A DNA stretch of 64,000 bases, taken from positions 29,942,470 to 30,006,469 of the forward strand of contig NC_088295.1 in the NCBI RefSeq assembly GCF_032854445.1, in the 5' to 3' direction. Shown piece after piece: positions 1-11,245 of this stretch. The notes beneath the pieces were generated by a model. The model saw only the letters and a program-made list of their open reading frames with translations. It was not told where the DNA came from and did not search any database. The position numbers and the translations under genes are program-made. Each line of letters begins with the position of its first letter. Position 1 is the stretch's first letter. The DNA is from Liolophura sinensis. Lineage: Eukaryota; Mollusca; Polyplacophora; Chitonida; Chitonidae.

Positions 1-99
1 ATCAAATCAAACCACGCAGAATAGGGTATATCCATAATGATGAGATATTTCTCAAGCATTTTCCACGTAAAATACAGCCGATGGTGAAAGTGATGACAT

Positions 100-2990
100 A
101 GAATTACAGTGTATCTACTTAAGCTTAAAAGGATTTCTTGTAACGCATTCTCTCATACCCTTAATTGTTTCGCCTATTTTATTATACATGTATGTCCGTA
201 AATGTTAACACGACCATTTAAGTCGAAAAGGGATTTTACATGAAAGAAGCTTCTTTGTGTCTTTTACTTGTTATTGTTTTTAGAAATAAGTCAGTGTTGG
301 AAAATTGATTTTCATCGAATGCCTATTGCATTGGCACCATGGATGGTATTTCTTGAAAAGCTTGTCCCTGTGGTGGATGCAGTAAGACAACTGCTGTTAG
401 CCACGTGTGTCTTTGTATTATACGCATCTTTTGAGAATCACTTTAATGACAGGCGACAGAAATAAGTATAAATTTCGGATCAGTTATTTCATTGCTGGAG
501 ACTACTTTGCCAATTGTAAGCACATAGATACACTGAAAGATTAAATAAGCAAACACTGACGATCACGAGCTGTTGCTTAGGAAGTCAAAGAAACCATGTT
601 TCTATGAAAAAAACACTGTTCCTTTCTGTAATTTAAATGCACAATTATGTCTAATTACCCCAGAGACCCACCTGCCGACATAGATAATGGAAGAGTTATA
701 TGTTGGAATATCAGGATTCCTTTGATGTTTCTCTGCGTTTTTACCCAATTTACGAAAAAGCCTGTTACGTTGAATGCATGCAGTAAATCTATCTACATGA
801 CTGCAGTAAATAGTGTAGGTTTCTTTGTGAAGTAGTATATATAATGATCTTTACTGATTTAGAGCGCTGCAGATCGTACAGGCATGTAAGTAAGGACACA
901 CAAACGTTTGTTTGCCATCGCCTTAGCTAAACGTATTATAAACACATTTACTCCTTCTATTTATCGGCCTTTATGACGTTTTGGCTAATTAGTTTCTGGT
1001 CCTATAGGGATGCTACAATGGATTTCCAGTTTTCAGTGTCAATGATTAGTGATAAAGATGACTTCCTGACAATAGGTTCTTTGAAGTTTCTGATGGTGTG
1101 TCTAGAATCAATGCGAGGACACGTTTCTTCCAACTAACTGAGCTCAATGTGCGATGCATAAACAACAATAGCACATAACACTAGGAATTCCAAACTAAAC
1201 TGTCTGCTGGAGACGCTGACTAATATCACATACAACCATACAAAAGATGGTGCATATGTGCAACAGAATGTTAAGTTATATTCAGCTATTTAAACTGGAA
1301 TCAGATTGTCGGATGTATTTATGGCAATCTAAAATTGAAGAGAACTGATTTTATGTGTTTGGTTTATAGTTTGGTTCACCACAATGTGTATGTAATAAGA
1401 AGATGTAAAGCAATTCTGGATTCGTCATACCATTGCAACTGAAAAGAAAACTGGTCAAGTAAGCCACACTCAAAGTTTTATTTTGATAGACTAAGACTCA
1501 GTTGAATCAGGAAATCAGATTTGTTGCACAGGTAAATCAGAGGACGTATGTTATAGAAATGAGGAATAACGACTTACCACCCTTAGATACAAAGCGAAAT
1601 AAGAATGATCACCCCTTACCCGTGAAATTTTGCAACGACTAATTACATGATCAATAATAGCAGATTGCTAACAACCTAATCGTTGGGAAACTAATGTAGC
1701 CTGTAAGGGCTTTAGCCTGTCCATACGAAAACCCGGCAAAAGTCATTAAAATTTCCAATTTAACAATCATACTGTAACATAATAATATATAAATATATTT
1801 TGACACTAAAACAGTGTGTCTTTTACATGGCCATATACATATATCTGTTTATATTTTTGGCAAACACATTACACCAGTCATAGTTCAATACCACGTATAA
1901 CTTCCGTGTGTACAAGGAACAACTTCCACTTAGGGTTTCATTCCTCTAAGCAGATTTTCGATCTGCTTATTAGTTATGATTTCAATCTTATACAGGACAT
2001 TTCGAATATGCTTGGCAATCGTATGTAAGCATTGGAATCTCCTTGAAGAAGATTTCAATCCGGAGTGCGACAAATCTTCTTCAGGTATATCTGGTTTTTT
2101 TTTCTCGTACAAGCATAAAGTAGCGCGATGGTGACAGTAAAATTCTAGGAAACCATCATTCCACATATATTTACAACCTGTATATACTCAAGACATAGCA
2201 AATGAAGACTAAAGCATTTTCCCCATTACCGATGGTAATGATATTTACGCATTGTGTTTATGGAAAGAAATGAACTGCAATGATGAAGTATATATACCCC
2301 TGTGATCGGTAAAGATTTCGTTTCAGGAATCTTGTGCAAATACTTCATTGCATGTCTAAAAGGCTCTTCTACACACCAAGGTAATTTCTTAGGTTCAGCG
2401 TCCATAGTTTTTCCCTCGATAATATCGTGTAGGTGACGTGCAGTCTTAAAATAAAGAGCTACATGTAGAAATTGCTATTCAACTCGGGCTATCATCACCC
2501 ATATTTGTACAGGCAGATATGCCCACCGGTTAAGCTGGAAAAAACATGTACAGATACACCACACAAACCTTATAATTTACTCAGTACAACACAATTGTTT
2601 TCAAACATGTACAAAGTTAAATATCACGCAACATTATTGATTTTGATTAATGATGAATAAAATATCAAGGATATCAACCAGCTTCAAGACAATATACACA
2701 TACTTATAAAATTGTGATCGTGTCGTGGAGTTTATGTCCTTCGTGTAGGTATTACGTCTGGTTTATGTCCATCGTGTAGGTATTACATCTGTTTTCAACC
2801 GGCAGGTAGTGATTATGCACTTTGTTCCCTTAGCTTGCTGACGTGTAAAAACAGCCGTAGTCCGCATGTGCTTCAGGCTTTACGGTATTGTGGCTGCTAT
2901 ACGGGTTAATACCCCTCACTGGTTAATAGCACCCAGACACGGCACCAGAAGTACACAGTTGATGATAAAATCCTGTGTGACCATTTCCTC
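100..2990. repeat. Old segmental duplication, copy A
   Basis: This stretch is recognisably similar, in the same orientation, to about 19,490-21,860. Matching anchors include the ggaaaattgattttcat block (near 300 and 19,660), the gagaatcact block (near 430 and 19,800), the gatgacttcct block (near 1,060 and 20,462), the accgtgtaggtg/atcgtgtaggtg block (near 2,424 and 20,970) and the cgggttaatac block (near 2,904 and 21,765). By eye the aligned parts are roughly 70-80 percent identical. Copy A is longer because about 1.0 kb between 1,200 and 2,290 has little counterpart in copy B. I see no convincing coding capacity; the short open frames are not shared by the two copies. The content is unrecognised. 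It could be an old duplicated intron or an old repeat family. Confidence 0.7.
2730..2791. repeat. 31-bp tandem duplication
   Basis: Two adjacent copies of a 31-bp unit beginning gtttatgtcc, starting at 2,730 and 2,761, with only two differences. It lies inside old duplicated block A. Block B has a single related segment near 21,625, so the tandem step probably arose after the large duplication. Confidence 0.8.
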
Positions 2991-2991
2991 A

Positions 2992-5900
2992 AATCCACTA
3001 CGATTTTGAAACCCGCATGTTTGGTGTGAGGTATAGACAGATTATGCATCATTGGCCTAAAAAAGGGAAACACTCACAGAAGTTAAGTTTTATCCCTGCC
3101 GAGCCACCGAGCCTTAATACTATTACACACAACTCCAATTTATAACGAATCGTCCCCGTGTACCTGTGTAAAAAAAGTTTCCAAAGAATAAATACATGTT
3201 ATTTCCGTCTTTTAACGTTTGTTCCCACTCAATTTGGTCAAGGGCTAAATAGCTAATACTTGGCATTTCAAACTTCCAATTGCATCTTCCTATGGGTTTG
3301 TAAAGATTACATGATGCTAGCGTATAGATCTCAAAGGGTAGTTATGACGTCAATGAGCATGTTACTAAGGTTATGGTATTTGATAAAAATAATGTGAAAT
3401 TTAAATAATGTCAAAAGTAAAATTTTCAAATATATCCATGATTTTGGATCATGAAGTCTAACAAATTAGCGCAAATTGTTCTACCGTGTACCTAAAGGGT
3501 GTTGGTTTCTAAATGAATGAGTAGAAATTTCATTTCATCGAAAAATTTTCTCCCCAAAATTTGATATTACATTTGTTCTTATTCTGGAGTATAGCTAATT
3601 TTATTGCCCAAATGTGCCCACATACAAGAAACAACAAGTGAAATCCATTACTGATTTCTGGCTTAACATTTTCCTTATGTCTCCCAATAAAAGTGAAAAT
3701 ATTCCATTTTTGTTCTTTTGTCCAAGGGCAGTAAGGAATTTGTATATGCTCAGGTATAGTTGCAAATGCGGAGCAACCAACAGCGGTACGCAATGTCCGA
3801 TTTTAAAACAGAAACCAGATGTTGATTCTGAAACAGGCTATGAGATAAACACATGGCGACAGGAAACATGTCCTCGCAACTGACAGAACAAATCTCTGCT
3901 CAGAAGAGGCTATGCTATATAATACATACTGCTCCAACGAAAAGCCTACCCAATGCAAACGGATAGCTAGGTTAGGCGCCAAATTTGCGTGGAGTAGTTG
4001 GTTTCCATTCTAAGCCATTTATCACACAGCAGTCATTTATTTACCGAATTGTTTTCCTAATAAACCACAGGTCGCCCACTTGAATTATCTACTAAGAGTG
4101 CATGCACACGTAATGTATGTCCTGTCACGTCCAGGTGTCTTATTTGAAACTTTTCTCAACAATAACACGAATGACGGACATTACCTGTTTCGCTGACGGA
4201 TGACCTCTGGCTTGTATAATGAATGAGGCCGGATGAATCTGATGTCAATGAGTCTGCCAAGACGGGCCATCCAACACATGCCGACAAAATTGTAACGATT
4301 GGCTCGTGTCCTTCTCCCCAGCTGATGCAACATAATCGTCTATCGGGGGCAGAAGCATATCTGGAGTAAAGACCGGTACAGGTCAACTTAACCTTTGTAT
4401 TTATGACTGATAAACCTCTCTCGTGTCCCGATGGATTGCTTTAGCCCACATGATGCCCTGGGGTAATAGGGAATGATTTATGTGCTTCAAATAACAGTAC
4501 TGCTTAAAATGTGTGTAGAGTTTTCATATTCGTTGGATATTCGCACCAATTTGCATCCCAGATGTTCCCGATCTGTACTCGCAGCTACAGATCGGGTAGC
4601 TGCCCGAGAATACTCTGCCCGAGAATCATCCGGGAGATGTCCTGGACATAATTACCGGAGCGAAAGTAATAATTAGCCGTGGGCTGTCTTGCTGCGGAGA
4701 CCATGATGCGACTACTTATCAGGCGTAATACAACACATGCACACCAGTTAATCCTGATTTCAAATCGAGCAAAGCACACATTATTTTACATAATATCCAT
4801 ATGTTTGTTGAATATAGACCTGTAAACGCGCAGTTTAATCCAAACAGAGCTAATGTTGAGGAAAATGGCAATGTATCAAGTCTCACAAAGAGAGTACAGG
4901 TCAACTTAGCTTTTGTTTAAAGGAACGACACAATGAATCCAAAGAAACAAGGTTCGAACAACCTCATGCAATATTGAAATTAGCTACAAATAAACTGAAA
5001 CCTCAAAAACTATAAATTCTGACGGGAATGTAGTTTGGCATCAGCTTCGTACCACAAAACTTTGGCCATATGAATTGAGGCTTCTGATCGATTTTTAAGA
5101 CTCCTGTTGCCGTCTAAATGGATCTGTGTTATTCAAACACTGGTTTCGTAGAATTTTTGTAGTTTATTTAGACTTGTTGATATAAAGATATATCGGTTTT
5201 TAATTCATACCTGTACTTTTGTTATTTCTGTTCATCAATTATGCAAGAAATTTGTATATTCTCCACCTTACATTGTTTGTGACCCTTTAATAAAAATAAC
5301 CAAACGTCTGCATTGTTTAGATCGTTTGCGTAGTCTTACATGTATGTTCATTGAAGATCAGTTGTCTGGGACACATTTGCGTGAAAGTCATCAATCTCTC
5401 CGTACGTATACCATCCGTCAAACAAAAAGGACATATATTAAGTCACACGTAGGAACCTTCATCCGTCACTTGCCAAATATTGATGGTCTACTTCGGTATT
5501 TGCATATGACGTTAAGCAATAAATAAAAAAGAACATCGTCAAATGCTTTGTGGTTTAGATAAAATATAGAAATACCATGAGGTCTATTTTGTCCTTCATT
5601 TTACAGGTCACATGTAGTGATAAGAAAGATATCTCACTCTCTGAGTCGGATTGACATTACTTGATCTGTCACCAACCACTAGCTTCTCAGTTGACGTTTG
5701 ACATACTGGGGACCAAACCTTCTTAACGTGGCTCTGGTGATACGCATGCAACATTCAAGAAAACCCTACCACGAACTGTTGGCTGTTGTCCAGCACATGT
5801 TTAGGATGAAAGTCATCGCACCAGTGTAACATACATCCAAATCTGGGCCAAGTTTCACCAAGATGTCGTTCATGTACAATAATCGCACGTACAGGACAAT

Positions 5901-8865
5901 GCCACGGTAATAGTGACCTACAAATATCGTGCGAGAAATATACGATAAAAAATGTACGCCGCTTGGAACTGTGCCCTGATGTTATCTATTTTAGAGAGGA
6001 AATAGACCGAGTGTGTCTAATTTAATATCCCACGTAACAGACCGTTTATGGAAAGACTATGACATTAAAAGAATGGTGGCGGTTATGATGGTGTTACCTT
6101 GTCTGCTAGACCGTGGTTGGAATTCTTTGCTACTCACCTTTATCATGGGGCCATAGTTACAATACGCTGCTGAAGACTCCATTGTGGACGTCTGTATAGT
6201 GTAACGTTAAAGAGAAGTTCTCGTCAATCAATATAGTGTGCATATCTAAGCGTCACACGCACAAATATTCTTCCGTATCTTGCAGTTAACGTCGCTGTTA
6301 CATCTGGTTTCCTCTACGTGTAATACAGATTGTCTACGTGAAAAATTGTGAAGTATGGTGTTTAACAACAATAAGATACCATAAAAACTAAATATGTTAA
6401 CTATCGAATCACAGTTGAACACAAAAGCGTCTATAAAGCATTTTCACTGGCTTTATTTAATGTTTCAAATGTACCAATCGCAGACCACAGATACGTTTTC
6501 TTGGACCAATGGGGCCTGTTTTATGCCGTCATTTTGGACTAATCTCCTTTACAAACCATACCTTGAAACTGGTGCTCAAACATAATTTTATCCATGTGAT
6601 GCCTATGTGTAAGAGTATATCTAGGATTATCTAGAAATCTGCAACATCTTCAATAAAAACGCGGAGGAACCCCAGTGTACGATGACAGACTTGACCCCTG
6701 ACTGTTTTCCTGGAAGAAACTGGAGATTTGAAATTATTTGTCACTGTGTCTCATGTGGGGTTCTCATTTAAATGAATTAGCTTTAATTCTTGTAAATGTA
6801 TTTACCTTCACACTGACGTTAGTTTTGGATGAAGGTGTTGTGATGGCCAAGAGGAGACTCACACAACTGAGCTTGTTGTTTTCCTCGTGTGTGACGATGG
6901 TTGGTTTCATGGGTGCGCCAGACTCATTAAAAATTGAGAAAAACAGAACATCCCGCCGGGGATTGGTCACCTTCCACACTGTAATCCTGCCGAACCTGCG
7001 AGATACGCGATAAGGTGGGTCAATAAATAGTCTAATTATCCTGTAGATCCCTTGATCGGCGACGGAAATGATCAAAAGATCTTTCCCCACATGCTCCTCA
7101 GAATATTTTGTTTTGAATTTTTGTTATTTGCGGATCAGTAAGAAGCACTCCCAGTGTTACTTTTAAGGTCATCCAAGGCGAACATATACTGAAAGGTAAA
7201 ACAAGATAGACTATACAGGAAGTCTTGGGTGTGTTTATGAGCCTCGAAGAGCAGCCTCTTAGAGACTACCAAAGGTGACTTTATTTGGTCCGCTGTTACA
7301 TACTAGTTATCTGCCTAGTCGAAAGTCGTCGAAATGGTACATGCACATGTACACCACTTTCCTCTACCTGATCACGCCTTGTCTTACAGAGTGCCAGGAT
7401 TCTATCAATACAAATATCGCTGAATCATTATTTGTCTTTCATTTACAAGTTTCCTGTTTTTCGTGTATATAGGTTTGTATGCAAAATATATTGAGAAACC
7501 ACGCCAACACTGATGTAACAGATTACTAACATTTATCGGTAGTCTGGGTTACAGTGTATTTTCCTGTATGTAAACAGCTCTCTTTTGACTGTTTTCGTGT
7601 CGTGTGTTTTCGCGTCGAAAATCCTGTAAAGGTGCAAATCTAATCAAAAGTACAGCAACTTGATGTAAAGTTACTCTAAAATGACAAGTCGAAATCAGTC
7701 GTAAGTCATTTACTTAGGCCTATAGGAGCTACTGTTTGCTAATGGTCAGGTATTTTAAGAGATCTGCACCATTACTCTTTCTGAATTATTTATAGGACTG
7801 TTCCCTGTCGTAAAATACAACCAGACAGCGTCTGTATATAGAGATTGTTATCCTGTGTGTGTTTCCAATTGCTGGCCCCAAAATCCAGTCGGGCTTATCG
7901 GTGAAACTAGTAATTCCTTGCCAAAATGTGTTTAAGTCACTTGTTTAAATATGTCTGCTCAGTGATTATTTCTGCAAAACTTCCTGATTAAAGCTCAACT
8001 AAACGGACTAATGCAGTGCATACGTGTACCAAGCACAAATGTATGTTTTCTAATAATGTCACAGGCAATGAGTGCAGGAAACACATGCATCTATAGGCAC
8101 ACCAATCAACCGGAAAGATGGTCACAAATGCCAGGCATTTCTCTGAACGAACGGAAGAAAATCAGGTTTGGTTGTCGTATGGCTTAGTGTGACAAATGTG
8201 TATGCTGGACCTGTTTTAGTAATGCGTAATGTAATGAAGATATGGCTTCTTTTCTTAATCACAGTAGATGGACAGTGCACAGAGCCATGAGGGTGATAGA
8301 CTCAAATTTGCTATAGTCCAACAAAGTTTATCAAACGTATTGATTTAAAGCTATTCGGTTTGATACATCTTCTGGATTCATTCAATAAACTTCGGCCAAA
8401 TGGTTCACTAGGTTTCTGGCGTGTTAAGGAAGTTGTTTTCTAAGATTGGAGCCCTGGTCGGGGTGAAATCACTATTGTATCTCCTGGACGGTTTTACTAC
8501 GCAGTCTCAAGTCAATCGCCCTAACTACGGAAATGGCATTTCCCATCACCTGCAATAAATCCCTTCGTGGTAATTACTCCTTTGATAGCGTTGATGTTAG
8601 CCCTAAAGTAGACCTATAGAGCTATTGTGCCAAGCCACATCCAGTCTTGACTGTCCCAACAAATCGACTTTCATCATTGTATGACCATGACGTACAAGAC
8701 AGCTCAGAGTTGTCGTATCGCCACTTCATTATACTTACCAGACCTTGAAAGCAGTTGTCGAATAAAGAACCGATGGATTTGGTATTAAAGTTTTTGAACA
8801 ATGTTGTTTTGTAATATTCTCCATTAATTGATAGTTGATCCTGATTTTCTATCACGTACAGTAAA
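2992..8865. other. No recognisable feature
   Basis: AT-rich sequence with only short open frames (under about 110 codons) on both strands, none with a recognisable domain. Many of these frames overlap each other on opposite strands, as expected by chance. No RNA gene or intact mobile element was seen. Confidence 0.6.
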
Positions 8866-8955
8866 TGATGAATGAATGATTATGGTTTAACGCCACATCG
8901 ACAATATTTCAGCCATATAGTGGCGAGAGCAAGGTCGAAACACGAGACTGTTCAG
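8866..8955 (+). mobile_element. SINE fragment (gaatgaatgattatgg... type)
   Basis: A short block running from a gaatgaatga repeat into ttaacgccacat, cagccatat and ggcgagagca. It is similar, in inverted orientation, to 21,376-21,447. The layout, a short tetranucleotide run next to a conserved ttaacgcca block, is like the tails of molluscan SINEs. Only a fragment is present, with no tRNA-like head. Confidence 0.5.
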
Positions 8956-10236
8956 GTTTCCGATATGGTGGTGAGAACATCAAAAATGGAAACAAATGTT
9001 TGGACATGTTTAAAACCAGATTAGAATAACCAAAACCAGTTAAAACTCGAAAACCCTCATATTTTAAAAATAATATATCAAAAAATGTATATGTAACTTT
9101 ATAGATAAATATTTATATATTAATGAATTATATCTTATGATAAAGGCCAATGGCCTTCAAATAATTGATGACTACATCGCCAGCGATGTTGTCAAACAAA
9201 TCATATATAGAGTCGACCGTGTAGAATCTCTGCCGAACGTGGGCAAAGTCTACACAGTCAACCAAGATATTGTGGCGATTTTGCTAGAGACAGTATATGA
9301 TTTCATATAATTGCATGGGAGGTTAGGGGTTAATTTTCTGCCTTGTCCATAACGTAGACACAGGTTTTACCGGTAGAATGTAAATTTTTATGGGTTAGAC
9401 ATATCCTTAAATTTTTGTGGAATATTTTGAAATATATATATATTTTTTTTGTAACATATAGAGACAGGATATTTTGTGGACTCATGAGAGCAAGTTGTTT
9501 TTGGCGCCTTAATATAACTTTTGAAGGACACAGTTTCCGTGGACCCCTGTCCTTTCCAACGTAAGAATTTTAACACTTGATGACTTAATTAGAACACCAT
9601 ATTTCACGTATAATACACTGACATGTTGAAGGAGTTTCTCTCCAAGCTTGGTGATCGGATATTGTTTGGCGACCTTAAGTTTGGCGAAACATCCGCCATT
9701 GTTAATATTTTGAAGTGACAAATTCGAGTAGAGTTTCCATTACTTTTGGACATATTCTTGCTGTAACAAACCACGTACGGCATCTTTCCAGTTAAAACAA
9801 CACTAGTACTCACTGACTGTGGCATGATTTTGGCATAAAACGTCCTTTATACCAAGTTTAAGACACTAAATCATTTTTTTGTGGTTGTTGTTGTTGCTTC
9901 GCCGCGCACGATCGTCGTTCACGGTGAACTGCCGCTAGACGAGGTTGTCTACTTTACGACATCCTTTAGTGTTAAACTCATATTGAAGAGTTTCAAAAGG
10001 GGCATTAACTGTATTTGCGAAAGTAAATAGTTTCACTCCACAGGCTTATCTCCTTTCTACCTACAAGTTATTGTTCATCTTTCCATTATTAAGAAAAGAA
10101 AGAAAAATGTGCCATGACATTAGATACGCATGTACATGTATAGTATTTTCTATACACAGATGTTGTTACTTTGGTATTAGCCAATCAGTGCTCTGAGTAC
10201 CATCCTTGGTACTCATGAATATTTATGAGCGTACAC
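8956..10236. other. No gene; AT-rich with low-complexity tracts
   Basis: Contains an (at)n/t-run near 9,433-9,450 and a gttgttgttgttg run near 9,885. Open frames here are short and overlap on both strands. Nothing coding is recognised. Confidence 0.55.
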
Positions 10237-10244
10237 TATAAATA
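10237..10244 (+). promoter_or_regulatory. Possible TATA box
   Basis: A tataaata octamer lies just upstream of the degenerate repeat block at 10,262. It follows a small dyad (ggtactcatg... near 10,208). No transcript or coding exon is evident downstream, so this may be chance in AT-rich DNA. Confidence 0.15.
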
Positions 10245-10261
10245 CTGGGCAAATTCCCACT

Positions 10262-11245
10262 TTTAGTCCCAGATGATCTCGGACCAGCGTCGTGTTAACA
10301 TCTAAATTTCCACCTAGTTAGCTTCTAAGGCAGGTATTTTACATGTATATAAGCAGTGTGAAGTGGTAGCTAGATAAGTTGTCAGCACTGAAGTGGGATT
10401 TTCAGCTTTAGAGCATACCTAGAGACAGTGGGACTACTAGTTCCAAATTGTGACACAAGTGTTCCCAGGCTGTGGGACTGACTTTCCCAGGCTGTGAGAC
10501 TGATATTCCCAACCATGATTGAGACAGTATATCTCAATAGTTTGTAACTGGATTTTCTGGACCAAAATTTTATAATTCCCAAGTATGAGCTGAAACATTT
10601 ATACTGGGAGAATTTGTGCATAAGTGCCCCTGAGCAATAGTGGGACTGGGATTCCCCAAGTTTCGGCACAGTGAGACACCGAGTCCCAGAATTTGAAACT
10701 CGTTTTCCCAAGTTATTACTGGACCAATTCTGGAACTGTTACTCCCAGAGAAGACCTGAAAGTATTATTTATGGATAATGTCCCCACACATGGCTGACCA
10801 TATTGTCTATATGACACCAGTAGGACATACCACTATCACAGCAGTACTAGGTTTAATACCTCCCTGAGATATCCCTAACAGAGTTATCTGAACCATCTGA
10901 AGTACAGATGTTGTGCTTGTACACAGTACTGGCACTTTTACCTATATATATATCAACATACTCCTGTCACTCTATTTTAATAAAACTGTTGCTGCTGTTT
11001 GTTGAACCTTAAAAATCGGACTTTTCTTGGTTATTCGAAGTTCAGAGCTAACTAGTGGTTTTCCCAAACATACTACTGAATGACACGGACTGACCGAGCT
11101 GACATTCAAAAGAATCCATAGTAGCGAACGTCTCCAGCAGTATACAGATATTGTTCCAGAGTTCGACACTGGGTGATTCACGCTACCAATATTGTGCTTT
11201 CCCCTGTAGTAAATGGTGTGATTTGGAACTGGGATATCTGTATCG
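10262..11245. repeat. Degenerate short-unit tandem repeat (tgggact...ttcccag)
   Basis: Diverged copies of a roughly 22-bp unit with the core tgggactgactttcccaggc. The clearest adjacent pair is at about 10,468-10,512, and weaker copies are near 10,425, 10,635, 10,670, 10,690 and 10,735. Echoes with larger spacing (tggttttccca, gttcgacactggg) extend to about 11,230. Minus-strand open frames across this block (10,382-10,711 and 10,972-11,259) read through recurring peptides of the form S-Q-S-H or V-S-N-S-G-T. I take these to be by-products of the repeat, not genes. The block directly abuts the broken 3' side of the LINE. Confidence 0.55.

Noticed and set aside
268-7472. Short open frames of 60-110 codons on both strands in the first 7.5 kb
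   Set aside because: They overlap on opposite strands, have no recognisable domain, and in the part covered by the ancient duplication they are not preserved in the second copy.
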